Source: Allodiplogaster sudhausi (taxonomy: Eukaryota > Nematoda > Chromadorea > Rhabditida > Diplogasteridae). Taken from it: DNA of 64,000 bases. Below the pieces are notes generated by a model. It ran no database searches and was not told where the DNA came from. It saw nothing but the letters and a program-made list of their open reading frames with translations. Positions 50,989 through 63,584 of the stretch are shown here, piece after piece. Position numbers and translations under genes: made by a program. The stretch is from NCBI GenBank assembly GCA_945643635.1, contig CALZFC010000017.1:2826001-2890000 (forward strand), in the 5' to 3' direction. Numbering within the stretch: position 1 is the first letter of the stretch; each line of letters opens with the position of its first letter.

Positions 50989-52387
50989 GTAGAGAGAAAG
51001 AGGGAGAGAGAAAGAGTGAGAGGGAGAGAGTAGGAGGAGCATGGCAGAAAGCGCTTGGTGCGTAAGATGAAGAAGAAGGAAAAGAGTGCTCGATTTCAAA
51101 AGCAAAAAGAAAACTCAATTTTGAATTCGCCCCTTTTTTGCCTGACACAGGAAGTGGGTGCATCCATATATACATGTATGTAATTATGTATGTGTATGTA
51201 ATTTAGGAGACATGGCTTCAATAGTCAGGAAATTCAAATAGGTTACTGTTGAGCTTCGCGCTCACTTAAAGCTGACTACATTTTGTGCCATTTAAAATGC
51301 AAATACATAAATCCTAAATATGACTGTGTGCCAACTCTAAAAATCGGTCGTTTTTGTGTTTATGCACTATTGCGCAAAAATGTACATGCAAGTTTTTCTA
51401 CCACACTCGTCAAAATGTACGTGTGCATTCTTGGCGCAAATGTGCATAAGGTGTCGAAAACGTAAAAGACGACCTTCTCCGTCATATTTGCAGTCAAAGA
51501 ATGGCTAAGATGGAGGAAATGAAAGAGAGAGGACAGTGCTGTCCTGGTTCTGGCTGTAATATACTACATAATTTTTGTAGATTCAATGCTTATTGTTAGC
51601 GCGCCATATGCGCCACTGCTTCATGATGTCATTTTCTTTCTTAATTGTTCATATTCTTTAAGCCAAAAACGGCTTTCAGATACTCTCTGACTTCTCATGG
51701 AGAATAGTTATTTAAGAGAGCCAATCTGAGAGACTCGACCATGCCCCATTGTAAGAGGACAGGGAACAAATGTACCCTTTGATCCTAATTTCCTTAATAC
51801 AGCATGTATAGGACCTAAATGGCTTCCCAAAACCGTTTTCAGAAAAATTTTTTTTTAAGTATGTCTACAGTATACCCTGATATACCAAAAATATCCTTTT
51901 TGTCTCCTCAAATTTGCTGTAATCTCGATTGATTTGTGTATTAGATATGTATATGACGTGTGCACAACAATCAGCTAAAGAAGCCGTACACGCAACTACA
52001 ATTTATTCACAAATATAGCACAAAGTTTTGTGACTAACAATTAATTTTAACACAACTCTCACTATCTCTTTCTTTTGTTCTTCCTCTTTTTTTCTCGCTC
52101 TTTTTTCTCTCACCCCCCTCCCTTCTTTATTTCGAAGCTCCTAGTCCATCGTAAATGCTCAGAGAGAAAAAAACAGCTTCTTCTTATATATAAATATTTT
52201 TCTCATTATATTTTTGTTACCTTTCTTTGCGCATTCTTTATATTCTCAGCTTATTTTTTTATAGACATGCATATGTTCTAATCTATGCAGGCTTATTTGT
52301 TAAATTTCACATCTTATTTAGGAAATATTAAATTTTTATTAACTTATTTGTTTACCTTTCAAGGATATTTTTTATTTATTTTGCAGC
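50286..52387. mobile_element. Large inverted-repeat element with ~490-bp arms
   Basis: The left arm 50286-50779 is the near-perfect reverse complement of 51896-52387. Shared words include gctgcaaaataaaataaaaa, agttgtgttaaaattaattg and caaatttgaggagacaaaaa. The 1.1-kb centre has a short coding-like frame (VVVITVTSVSPVKYFFEIP), a (GA)n tract at about 50957-51030 and otherwise AT-rich DNA. A partial extra copy of the right arm lies at 52389-52731 and a small piece of the outer end near 56185-56255. No transposase recognised. Confidence 0.88.
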
Positions 52388-52388
52388 A

Positions 52389-52731
52389 ATTAATTTTAAC
52401 ACAACTCTCACTATCTCTTTCTTTTTTCCCGCTTTTTTCTCGCTCTTTTTTCTCTCAACCCCCCCCCCCCTTCTTTATTTCGAAGCTCCTAGTCCATCGT
52501 AAATGCTCAGAGAGAAAAAAACAGCTTCTTCTTATATACAAATATTTTTCTCATTATTTACTCATATTAATATGTTTGTTACCTTTCTTAGCGCATTCTT
52601 TATATTCTCAGCATATTTTTTATAGACATGCCTATGTTCTAATCTATGCAAGCTTATTTGTTCAATTTCACATCTTATTTAGGAAATATAAAATTTTTAT
52701 TAGCTTATTTGTTTACCTTTCAAGGATATAC
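52389..52731. repeat. Partial tandem copy of the right arm
   Basis: Direct repeat of 52037-52377 at high identity (taattttaacacaactctca ... cctttcaaggatat). Confidence 0.9.
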
Positions 52732-54372
52732 GAGAGAGACTCGACCATGCCCCATTGTAAGAGGACAGGGAACAAATGTACCCTTTTATCCTAATTTCCT
52801 TAATACAGCGTGTATAGGACCTAAATGGCTTCCCAAAACCGTTTTCAGAAAAAAATTTGTCTCAAGTATGTCTACAGTATACCCTGATATACCAAAAATA
52901 TTCAAATTAGCGTAACTCCGTTCAATTCTGAAACATTTGTTCGATTCCTTGTCAGATGGGGCACAAAAAAGTCTTAGTTACCTTTTTTCTGAAACCTCAT
53001 TTTAGATGTCCTTTTGGCAAAAATGTGTTTTGAGGGGTCCATTTCGGGCATCGGGACCCCCCCATGTTAAAAAAAGGAGTACACCACGTGATAGAGCGTG
53101 CTTTGTTACCTCTAAAACAATTATTGCTAAAGTGGATGTCCTACCTCGAAGGGGCCAAAAATGGGCGCGAGTCGCTCAAAATGGCTCATTTTCGGCCTCC
53201 GAGGCACCGTGCAAGCGCATTCATCGATCCATCAATGTTAATATTACAAAATCGTTAGCATATCTTCTAAGAGCTCTCACGGAGATCTTCAAATGCTACA
53301 TACATTGTTTTATTGAAAAGTTTTGATTTATATGGGAAATTACGTTATGTTTAATAAGATGGCTTAAAAAACAACTTCAAACAACTTTCAGCATGTCGAA
53401 TCATACATCATAAGAAAGAGGATGAAATTTGGTACAAGATGAAACCCTTTCAATGAAATTCCATGCATATGATCTTTTGCTATAAGCCATATGATAAGGA
53501 TAACAACGCCTCATGCAAAAAAGTGCAAAAAAAGGATTGGAATATTCTAATTCGAATAACCTAAACTGTGAATTCTTGGGCGGAATGACAGTGACTCAAC
53601 TGGCCCTCATTTTATGATTTATAAAAAAACATCTTATTATTGGAAATTCATTGAAAGGGGTTCATCTTGTACCAAATTTCATCCTCTTTCGTATGATGTA
53701 TGTTTGGACATGCGTAAAGTTTTTTGAAGTAGTTTTTTAAGCCTTCTAATTATAAAGAACATAATTTCCCATATGAATCAAAACTTTTCAATAAAACTAT
53801 GTATGTAACATTTGAAGATCTCCGTGAGAGCTCTTAGATGATATGCTAACGAGTTGCACGGTGCCTCGGCGGCTGAAAATGCGCCATTTTGACCGACTCG
53901 CTTGCATTTTTCGCGTGCTACCGCCCCTTCGAGGTAGGACTTCCGCTTTAGCAATAATTATTTTAGAGGTAACAAAGCACGCTTTATCACGTGGTGTACT
54001 CCGTTTTTTAACATGGGGGGGGGTCCCGATGCCCGAAATGGACCCCTCAAAACACATTTTTGCCAAAAGGACATCTAAAATGAGGTTTCAGAAAAAAGGT
54101 AACTTAGACTTTTTTGTGCCCCATCTGACAAGGAATCGAACAAATGTTTCAGAATTGAGATTGGTCGCCATTGAACGGAGTTACGCTAATTTGAATATTT
54201 TTGGTATATCCGGGTATACTGTAGACATACTTGAGACAATTTTTTTTCTGAAAACGGTTATGGGAAGCTATTTAGGCCCTACATACGCTGTATTAAGGAA
54301 ATTAGGATCAAAGGGTACTTTTGTTCCCTGTCCCGTGATGGTCGAGTCTCTCTGACAGGCTCTCTTAAGAAA
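52732..54372. mobile_element. Foldback element with ~730-bp arms
   Basis: The left arm at about 52732-53465 is the reverse complement of the right arm at about 53645-54372, around a roughly 180-bp centre. Shared words include gaggggtccatttcgggcat, cacgtgatagagcgtgcttt-like and tttcatcctctttc. A 165-bp copy of its outer end also lies at 51713-51893. Open frames on both strands (for example 53843-54355) fall inside the arms and have no recognised domain. Transcription across it would give a long hairpin RNA. Confidence 0.92.
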
Positions 54373-54769
54373 TTAAAGTCAGTGTAGGCACTTGCATACT
54401 ATTAGTTGTCACCTCTAAATCAGTGTAGAAATAATGAAAGTTGCATTTTTTTATATTATCTTTTTCGTTGCATGTCGACACTCTTCCTTTCTCTCTCTCC
54501 TCTCTCTCTCTCTCTTTCCTTCTCTCTCTCTCTTGTCCAAATCTCTCTTTCCTTCTCTCCCTTGTAGATGAAGTGGAAAAGAAAAAAAACAAAAACCTGT
54601 ACTCCTTGACGACGATGAGCACGACGAGTCCGTCAAAGGAGGGGAAGAGCTGGAAGATCATGGAGATGTAGCCGGGCGGAATGTCGATCTCGAAGCCCAT
54701 GATCGGGAAGATGACAGCGATGACTTCGGGCCCGTAGATACACAGGATCGGCGCCATTAAGGCGCCAAT

Positions 54770-55195
54770 ATTATTTATTATTCATTAATCATTATTTATT
54801 ATTTATTTTTAATTATTTATAATTAATTATTATTATTTTAATTATTCACTTATTATTATTTATTATTCATTATTTATTACTTATTTACCATTATTAATTT
54901 TTTTTAAATTATTTTTTAGCCCTTGGCCATTATCCTTTGCTGCTCTTTATTTTTTCTTTTCATTGTCGCTGTTAATCTGAATGCCAAAAAATTCTCGGAA
55001 GGATGTGCTTTAATAATGTCTCAATGAACGGAGTCATGGCTCTTACGTCACTTGCATTCTTCTCTTTGACCTTTTTACATCAACTAACTATGTACACACA
55101 TATATACATAACTGCCAGATTAGGGTGAGTCATCGAAAGTGTTGTTTTGCTCTCTTCTGCAGTAACGCATACTCATGAATGGGAGTGAAATGAGC

Positions 55196-55228
<33 letters not shown>

Positions 55229-55430
55229 CTAAATTGCCCATTGCCAAGCGAGAGGGAGCGTTCGTATTCATGACGCATCCTATTCATGCTACTATTCGTA
55301 TTCATGTTTGACGAGGTGTCTTCTTGCTTAGTCATCAAAGATACAGTTTTTACTCTTTTGTAATCAACGCTTTATCAGCAACACTTTTGTCCCCAGCGGC
55401 TGTCCTCATTCCCCCCTTTTGTTCTGATTG
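54770..55430. other. Intronic AT-rich interval of GPCR2
   Basis: 54770-54920 is low-complexity ttatt/attatt sequence, and a short (GA)n tract lies at 55195-55225. No exon. Confidence 0.7.
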
Positions 55431-56377
55431 TGAGTACCTGCAGCACGAGCGCGAGGAAGAGTTGCACCTGGAGATTGGCCACCGTGCGACTCTGCGTATC
55501 CGAGCGAGCCTGTGTTAGTAGTAAAAGTATGTAGGAAAGTTGTGTTGTAAATGAAAGCAGTAAAGTAGTAGAGGAAAGTAGTAAATAGTAAAATAAAGTT
55601 ATAAAGTAGTAAACTAGTAAAGGATCAAAGAAGAGAGAACAGCTAATGAATGAGCCGTGGCTACCATAAGCTAGAGTCCCTTCCGTGCGGGACACTTCAT
55701 GGTTCAAATGTCTATTTTGCATTTCTTGGCCAAACATTCACCTGAGACTTCCTTTAACAGCGATAGATGAACATATGTATGCATGATATTTATAAGTGTT
55801 GTTGGGTGTAAGAAAAATATTTCATTTGCACAAGTCTCATTCTCGGCCATTGTCTGCTTTTGCTTTCTCGCCAGCAATTTGATGACACTTGCACACCAAA
55901 AATAGTCTGACCAATTTGAGCAATTACGGAATCTCCATGAAAGCAATTCAACTGACACTCCCACACATGTATATTTTTAACATTTTCGGTCAAAAAATTA
56001 TCTGTGGCTAGGATTAATATTTTGCAACGAAATGTGACAGCGGATTAGTTAAAGAATGGGGAAGACGATTGAGTTAAAGAAGATATCGTAGGAGGCAAGA
56101 GGCTAAAGAACACTGCGCTAGTCTACCAAACACTAGAAGTTTAACAATAGCCATCCGTTGTAAAAAAAAAATTATAATAAAGATAGGCATTGAGCATTAA
56201 ATAATTTGCTGCAAAATAGATAAAATTATCCTTGAAAGGTAAATAAATAAGCTTACAACTATGAAAAATACTATTTCGTTGATTTACGTATTCAACGTTA
56301 CTTACAATTAGGATGTTTCGAGTGAAGACTTAATATCGTTAGAAGAACGCTTGTATATTACTCATTCTTAAAAAAAA

Positions 56378-56440
56378 TTCGAACCCGCAAATCCCCGGGC
56401 GTGGGCCAGCCGGCACTACCACTGAGCTAGACTCGCCACC
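56378..56440 (-). repeat. tRNA-like sequence (SINE head or tRNA relic)
   Basis: The reverse complement reads ggcgagtctagctcagtggt then, after a GC-rich middle, gcgggttcgaatt: good A-box and B-box matches. It ends in a T-rich run instead of a closing acceptor stem, so a mature tRNA is unlikely. It lies directly after the donor of the GPCR2 TM5 exon. Confidence 0.55.
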
Positions 56441-58019
56441 CCACAACGAACCTGACGAATGGCCCGAATGATGTAGTGCGAGAAGATGATGACGTCGAAG
56501 AGTTCGGAGCTCAATTGGAAGACGAGCCAGACCGAGGCGACCGTCGCGATCGGCGTTACCATTCCCTAAGAAGAGCAAAACATTTATTATTTACTAAGTA
56601 GCAAAATGGTAAAAGAAAAGGGAGTAAAAAAGAAAAGAATTCCAAATGTAAACGAAAATCATTGTATTAGAGAAAGACTTATGTATCTAGTTATGTATCT
56701 AATCAGAGGTATTATTCTCATACAATAATTGCATTAAAGTGGTTCATATATGTAGTAGCGAACAAAGTTGTCTCGACACAGGTTAAAATTGTTATCAGTG
56801 GCAATTGCCAGATTGTCCGACCACGTTGAACAATTGTGTCAAAATTGAGCTATAAGGATGATTCTCTGAATGTGTCTGGATTGAGCTTGCGAAAGCATCA
56901 GCAAAAATTCAATTTACTAAACTAAAAGTTAAAAGAGTAATTTGCATCTGAAAAGAGTCCCCTGATCATGAGGGAAATATTAGTGATTTGTACAGAACTT
57001 TAAATTTAACATTAGTCCCCAGACCAAATTACGGCCAAATAGGTTTGCCGAGCATATCATGACCGGCGACCGTGAAATATGGTCGTCGACCGTAAAATAT
57101 ATGCCGGCATATTCATGATTCACCAAACGGACGCAAACCGCCAATTTGAAATCGCCGAATAAAACGCATGTTTTACGTGAAAAAGTTTCGAAACAAGGAT
57201 CTTGGCAAAATGCCAAGAACCTGCGGCTCACGACTACGGTACTTGAATGAGTCGGCATTTCGTGTTAGGAGTTAACGACTTTCAAGCTCCTTTAAGTCTC
57301 TCTCTTGCTCTCTATATCTCTCTCTCTCTCTCTCGCTTACACTCATGCTTCGTCTAGTTCTCGTTATCACCGTATCCCATCTCGCTCGTCATCATCAACT
57401 TCTGAATCCTGAATCCTTTCTCGCCAGCCATATTAGAACTGCTCATTTACTCGCATTTCAAAGTGTCCAGCTGGCAAACTGCTGAATGCTAACAAATCCA
57501 CATCAAACTGACTCGTTTCGTCCAATTCCGCTCATGAACATGAAGAAGCCGGCGACCTGACCATGAGACGAGAGTTCAAATATGTTTTCTTTTTTCCCTC
57601 TAAATTCTTTACCCCTAATCTTCCTTTAAATAGCAGATATTTGTATCGCAAACAACTCTTTTTCTTTATGAATAAATAAAGAAATAAATACATTAATTAA
57701 TTAACCGAATTTTAACAGGCACAAAACAGGAGAGGGCGCACCCCCAAACAAACCGGATGTAGAACGAGGCAGACGAAGGAGAAGACAATGTCATTGAATG
57801 CGAAGGCGATGATGTAATATTTGTACTTGCCAATGTGGATGCTGCTCTTGGTGATGGCCAAGAGGATGACGATGCTGTTGGTGATCAGCGCGGTCGCTAT
57901 GAGCAAATAATAATTTCGGTTTTTTTTTGTTTTGCTAATAATTATAATAAAAATAATAATAAGATTGCGAGATGTGTCTTTGAGGGGAGGGGGGGGGGGA
58001 AAGGCAGGCAGAGAGCGGC

Positions 58020-58205
58020 GACGTCTTTTTTTCTCCGCCTGTGCTGTTGCGTTGGTGACGAGCCAAAGCAGCACCATTGCAGCTTTTGCTCGTTATAACC
58101 TACGTCTCCAACTTTGCGTTGTCTCTCCATTTTCGTGCTTGTTCTGACCAAGTGACCACTTCAGAAGTTCGAAACAGGCAGTGCACACAAGCGATTAAGT
58201 GATTT
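58020..58205. repeat. Direct copy of 26995-27185
   Basis: gacgtctttttttctc, ggtgacgagccaaagc and cacacaagcgattaagtgat occur in the same order and spacing as at 27.0-27.2 kb. Both copies lie upstream of chemoreceptor loci, so they may be conserved 5' flank or part of the palindromic element family. Confidence 0.85.
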
Positions 58206-58424
58206 ATGAGGAATGTACACTTGATCGCTAAATTCTATGTTTGTATATGCATGTACAATAAAATATTAAAGAGTTAGCGCCTCCCACAAGCGTATATGTC
58301 TTTTGAATACGCATATATAAGATTAGTGAAGAAAATCCGCCGTAGTGTGTCTCCTCCAAACATTATGATAGCAATCTCTCAAATCTATTAATTTTTTCAC
58401 TATCAGTTTCGCCGACGTTGGGGG

Positions 58425-58680
58425 TGACCCAGGTTCGCCAGGCCTGGGCCGGCCCAACGAGGCCCCGCCTTATCATTTTACGGCTGATTTTACGGGCCGG
58501 GCCGTTCCCGGCCTGCATAATGTGGCCAACAATCATGTGACCAAAAATAAGGTCACTGGGCCGGGCCTACTATTGCAGGCCCGGCCTAGACGTTGCCGGG
58601 CCGGCCTGGCCCGGCCTGGAGAGTGGCGGGCCAGGCTAATGGTAAGGCCGGCCCGGTCCGGTTTTTGGCCATCCTTGGGT
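58425..58680. repeat. GGCC/CCGG-rich island
   Basis: About 250 bases dominated by overlapping gggccgg, ggcctgg and ccggcc words in both orientations, in otherwise AT-rich DNA. Overlapping open frames on both strands reflect composition only. Confidence 0.85.
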
Positions 58681-59384
58681 GTGACGATTTGTTTCCTGTC
58701 TGCTCTTTCTTTCAAAAGTCCTACTTTCTGAATACCGTAGGCGGTGATGCTTTGGGAAAGTCTCCCCCCCCTTCCATGTCCCAGCCATAGTCACATCTGA
58801 GGCCTAGACCTTCAATGGACCGTCTCAATACTTTCTTTAAGCTGACGCTGAGAGAGATGACGTAAACGACATTTGTAATATGATCAATCGTGTTCAAATT
58901 TCTCAATATATATACGCAAAGCTGCTTGAAAAGACAGATAACTCCTTACAATTAGGACGAAAAAAGAAGCAAGAAATGGTAATAGTATTGGGAGAGCGAT
59001 AGATAGAGATAGAAGATAAAACCTGCGTCTTACGCTGTAAATTTAATTGAATTAATCCATTTACGTCATACTTTCACTCTCTTTATTAGATAAAGATATT
59101 TTTCTCTTCGACCTATGAACGTAAAAATTGCGTCAGGCATGTTTGTATGAACATTCACTCGTGTATGGAGAGAAATGGACTCGTATTGAGTGTAAAAGAA
59201 TCATAAAATGGAGGAATTCAGCCGCGCATTCAATCTGTCTAAAGTTTGAGTAATTTGAGGCAGTAATTTTCGAAGTATTTATAATTATACATACTCAATA
59301 TCAGTCAGGCTAAAAGAAGTACGATTTATTTTTTCCTATTAACATCATTTGAACGTGGCCTTTCTGTCTGCGGTGCTACGCCTT
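58681..59384. other. Intergenic, nothing recognised
   Basis: No supported gene. 59195-59240 (tcataaaatgg.gga..c.gccgcgcattcaatc) resembles 26585-26625. Confidence 0.5.
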
Positions 59385-59870
59385 CTCCTGTTCGATGAGC
59401 GAATCAACCGGTCCGGTATGAATTTTCCCACCCTTGGTTCTCGATTATAAACCGCTTTATCCAGCCATGGTCAAAGCGAGTAATGAAATTGTGCCAAATA
59501 TCATGCTGATACAAATGAGACCAAAGGCATTTCAATCTCCCAGGCAAAATTTGAAGAAAAACAAATTCAAATTAAAGCAGAGCGAGGCTTTTTTTCAATG
59601 TTCAATTAAGACATGTATGTATGTCGATACATATGTATGAATGAAAAATATAGAACATGGAGGGCCAAGAAAAAAATGAAAAGAGCAAGTTTTCAAGATT
59701 GCAAGAAATCGATTTTGGCGACATCCTTCCTCATATCACTTTTGCCGATTAATTCTTTAGCAGCTGTCACAGCAACCGCGGAAGGGTCCTCTGCCTTTCA
59801 GGAAGATGTGTCAAGTTTGTTGATGAGCGATTAATTCGATGCGAAAACGTTAGGGATTAGACAAATAATC
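59385..59870. repeat. Transporter intergenic spacer block, copy 3
   Basis: Just beyond the 3' end of transporter D. Shares ccggtccggtatgaattttc, ggttctcgattataaaccgc, caaattcaaattaaagcaga and gcaaccgcgg with 39420-39900 and, more weakly, with 20440-20810. Confidence 0.85.
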
Positions 59871-59999
59871 TTTCTTTAAAAATACACCAGTGTATTACCA
59901 GGTAGGGACATTCCCATTCTACATATATATGTATGTATATGTATGTCTAACAAGCTCATTCTGTACAATATACAGTAAATGATGATATTTTTTGTGCGA

Positions 60000-62900
60000 T
60001 TAGTTTCCTGGATGAATTGCATATCTTGACTCTTCGGCAAAGTCTTGCTTCGAACCTCAAAAGGAACATGAAAATCGAATAATTACATTCTGATCATATG
60101 TAATTATTAAAAAGTTTAAAAACATACATATGTATATGTACATATGTCTATATGTATATATGTACTTACCTGAACCGAATTTTAAGAAGAACGCGGATCC
60201 GAGAAGATTCAGGAATGCCGAGCCAGCAAAGGCGATTTCCCATTTCAGCAAGACGCCCTGAACATTTGATTGAAGATTTTTTTTTAATGAAACAGTTGTT
60301 CTTCATTTATAATTTTAAATAACTAAAATTAAAAATTATAATATTTTTATTAGATTTTTTTTAAAAATCTGGAATCACTTAAAGTAAAGGGTAAAAAAAA
60401 ACGAACCGCCGTTGTCAGTAGCGAAAAGCTACTCGTGCCGATGACGAAACCGCACATCATTGAAAGAGCGGCGAGGCTTGCGATCGATGCTGACCATGAG
60501 AAATAAGGCGATTACTTCATTATATAATTTAATTAATTAATTATTATGAACGTTGCAAAAGAAGATTAGGCAGAATTATAGCTGAGGGAAAACTGGTTGT
60601 AATAGACATAAAAGCGTGATAGAGAACCCGTTCTTTTCGGCGCCAAACACAGCACCGACGTCATGGCGCCACTCGAGGTTGCAGCAGCGCTTGTGCCTGA
60701 TTTAAATACAATTAAACTTTTTTAAACGCCTTCCGAGTCTTTTGTTTGATGAAATTATGCACAAAAAATAAAGGTAAAGATGAAATGGATTATATGTATG
60801 TACATATGTACCCCATCTCAGGGGTGAAGAAACTTTCTAAACTTTCGGAAGTTTCCAAAATGTGCTTACCGTAAATGGCGAGAAATGGCAGTGCTGTCCA
60901 GGGCGTATGGCACGTCGGCACCGTGACCAAGCCGGCCATTGCCATCGCCGTGCCGACGCCGGCTACAAAAATAACGAACTTCAATATGTTTTTTTTTGTA
61001 AATCCTTCTGTCAACTAAAACTTTCATTCATCTTGACTGCTGTGCTGTGAAATTAAACAAAAAAATGGTTTTCGATTTCGAAATGTCTGATCATTTACAT
61101 ATCTCCTACCGATTGTCTGCGCAAGTCGACAACTCCACGTCTGCGTCCAGCCCATCCTCTGGACGGTGAGATCAAAGATGGGACCGAGTGCCAGCTACAA
61201 GCATATCATCACTTTTTCCCTTTTCATAAAAAAAAACGATATTTTTGTAGTTGTAATGGATAAGGAAAATGTGCAGAAAACACATGGACTACATAAAGAG
61301 GAATTGTTTTTTTTTTAAATAAAGTATGCCAAAAATACAGCTTACTTTAGCAATGACTTGAAATACGAATGGCACCAGCATGTAGAGGCCATTCTGAAAA
61401 TGGCAGAAACCTCTCTTATTGTGTTTAGGCTTCAATAAATAAGTGAGCTAAGATTTCATGATAAAAATCGAAATATGTGTATGAACATCAATTATGTATA
61501 TTGTTGTTTACTTGTGTTGCTTACGGTTAAGAAGAAAGAAAAAACTATGATAAAAGAGAATTTTCTACAACCAGCTAATATTCAAAAATAAATCTACAGT
61601 ACCATGTGAATGGAGAGCGAGAGTCGCTCGTCGAACATGGTCGGCAGGAAGGACTGGAGTAGCGACACGGTTGAACCGTATGTCAGCAGACACACGCAAA
61701 TGGCCAGCACACTCGGAGAGCGAATCAGGCGACCGTAGAATGCCGGTGTCTGTAATATAGCAATCTACACTAATTGGCACACCAAAAATCGTTGGGCATA
61801 CTAAAAAAAATCAGAGTACATTAATTCGACCTTTCGATAAGCAGAAAACTGTTATAAATTATTTAAAAAAAAGCTTTTACAAACAATTTTCGGCGCCGGC
61901 GTCGAATTGTTCAATCGCGCTGCTAAGAAGGCCTTCTCTTCCGAAGACGCGTACCGCGACGTCGCCGGCGAGTCCGTAACCGTCCACAACCATAGCAACG
62001 ACGATAGGCCAGTCAGTATGGCTAGCAATCAAGTGACGTCATAAATTCAAACTTGAATTCCCGCCCTTTTGCCTGATCAGGGGCGTTATCTTAAGCGCGG
62101 CAATAGAGAGCGGATAAAGCTTACCAAACAAGTAGAAAGTGGCGCTCCAGCCGACTTTGCTGCCGCAAAATTGGGCACTTATCAAAGGGCCGAGACCGTT
62201 TCCGAGCTAAAATTGGGTGGAATTTGTTTGTACAAACTGTTATTTATGTAGTTAACTACAATTGTTAATGTAGTTTTTGTTCTTTTAGGCGACACTAAAG
62301 TTCGAAAAAAAAAATTCCAAGCCTGAAAGCCCGTCGAAATGATCGAGACCGCAGTGCTCTTCTCGCTCGGCGCAAACCAACGAACGGCGATTGCGGACAA
62401 GGAGGGATAGATGAATGCCTCAATAGTACTATAAAAGTGGAGGGGAAATAAGGGCTAAAGAGCGAGACATTTGGATGACAGCTGAGTAATATTGTAATAT
62501 TACATGAATTTATGACAATAAAAAAAATTTGAAACAATACATCCGCTCCGCCGACAGCGACGCGCGTTGCGAGCGACGCAGCAAAGGAGAGATTCGCGAA
62601 GAGCGGAGTTAAAGAGTTTGCGGCGATGAAGACCATGAGACACACTCAATTTGGGAGATTTTGAAAAGTTTATTAATCTATATTTAAAAAAATTGTTCCT
62701 TTTCAAGAAAATTGTACATGTTTAAAATACTTTTATCGGTAAAAAGTTTATTTCAGTTTGTAATATATTGAAATAATAATGTTTTAACCACACCCATGAC
62801 TATTACACGGCCGCCGTATCGCTGAACGAGCGGGCCAGCAGCGAGCACAGTCGCAATGCTGCCATAGAAGGTGACGGCGATCAGGAAGGACGACTCGGAC

Positions 62901-63584
62901 GGCGACCACTCGATCGAACCCTCGAGAAAGTGGAGTAAAATAAAATAAAGTTAGTTAAATAATACATTTCACGAAACACATTCGATGCAGCTTTTGCCAA
63001 CACCGAGTAAGTATAGTATGTAGATAAATAGATTTTCTTACTTTTTTATTGAGACGAGATAAAAGTATGGAGAAAACCTCGTTGTTATTATGTTGTTCAG
63101 ACGTGTTTTCGCGAGAACACGTTTGATCAGAAAAGACGGATGCGGCGGGTAGAGTCAACGTGTCTCGCGCGCTTTCCGCTGTTACCTCACGCGCTGCCGT
63201 CCCGTTCACCATGCACACAATGATCATGCCTGAGAAGCGATTGAATGAATTCGTGAATAACGTCACAATTATTTCAATCGCATTCTGAAGACCTAGCAAC
63301 ATGTGGCAGAAGAAAAGAAAAGAAAATTATGCAAGCAAAATAAATTCAGGACAGAAAATATTTTCTCCAGAAAAATGGAAATTTATGGCACAATTTTTTT
63401 TGCGGTAAAATGTGTTCGCGCTAAAAAGACAAATAGGAACTATCCGCTAACTAAAAATGACTCGCGCCGAAGCCGTCACGCAATAGATGATCAGAAGGAG
63501 CAGCATGACGCGGAAGCGATGCGAGCGGACGGAGAAAAGCGGAAAGTCGCCAGGGATCGACGGATGTTTGTCATCGGCGTCCAT
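60000..63584 (-). CDS. SLC17-like MFS transporter, copy D
   Basis: Complete, about 15 exons, ATG at 63584, TAA at 60002-60000. Exon 1 is 63584-63452 (RSHRFRVMLLLLIIYCVT, ARVIFS), then MIIVCMVNGTAAREV, SSFLIAVTFYGSIATVLAAG, ATRVAVGGAD, IAVRWFAPSEKSTAVS, LGNGLGPLISAQFCG, YGRLIRSPSVLAIC, NGLYMLVPFVFQVIAK, AMAMAGLVTVPTCHT, SSGAMTSVLCLAPKRTG and FKWEIAF-like exon 14 (LLKWEIAFAGSAFLN). The tail differs from B and C (SKQDFAEESRY) and matches the 40.0-kb relic. The N-terminus is short, about 20 residues before the RSHR block, as against about 30-50 in the others. Shares the FVFQ form of exon 9 with copy A. Substrate unknown. Confidence 0.92.

Larger units (their letters stand above)
54590..57896 (-). 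pseudogene. Decayed 7TM chemoreceptor, GPCR2
   Basis: Homologous to GPCR1. Found: TM1-2 exon 57896-57754 (GKYKYYIIAFAFND), loop exon about 57567-57522 (FFMFMSGIG), TM5 exon about 56575-56448 (WLVFQLSSELFDVIIFS), 55508-55436 (VANLQVQLFLALVLQ), and a merged TM6-7 exon about 54757-54590 (LCIYGPEVIAVIF through FDGLVVLIVVKEYR). Not found: the start exon, the TM3 and TM4 exons expected between 57520 and 56580, and the tail exon, whose place is taken by the foldback element ending at 54372. So it lacks essential helices and is most likely a pseudogene, though unusual divergence of the missing exons cannot be excluded. The intron that separates TM6 from TM7 in GPCR1 is absent here. Confidence 0.75.

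Noticed and set aside
53843..54355. 170-codon open frame inside the foldback right arm
   Set aside because: No recognised domain, and the mirrored left arm does not keep an equivalent frame of the same length. Treated as part of the repeat.
56378..56440. Functional tRNA gene
   Set aside because: Box A and box B are present, but the acceptor stem does not close and the 3' side is a T run.
57346..57486. 46-codon plus-strand frame starting with a hydrophobic segment near 57346
   Set aside because: It lies in the degraded GPCR2 interval, with a weak signal peptide, no homologue recognised and nothing to support expression.
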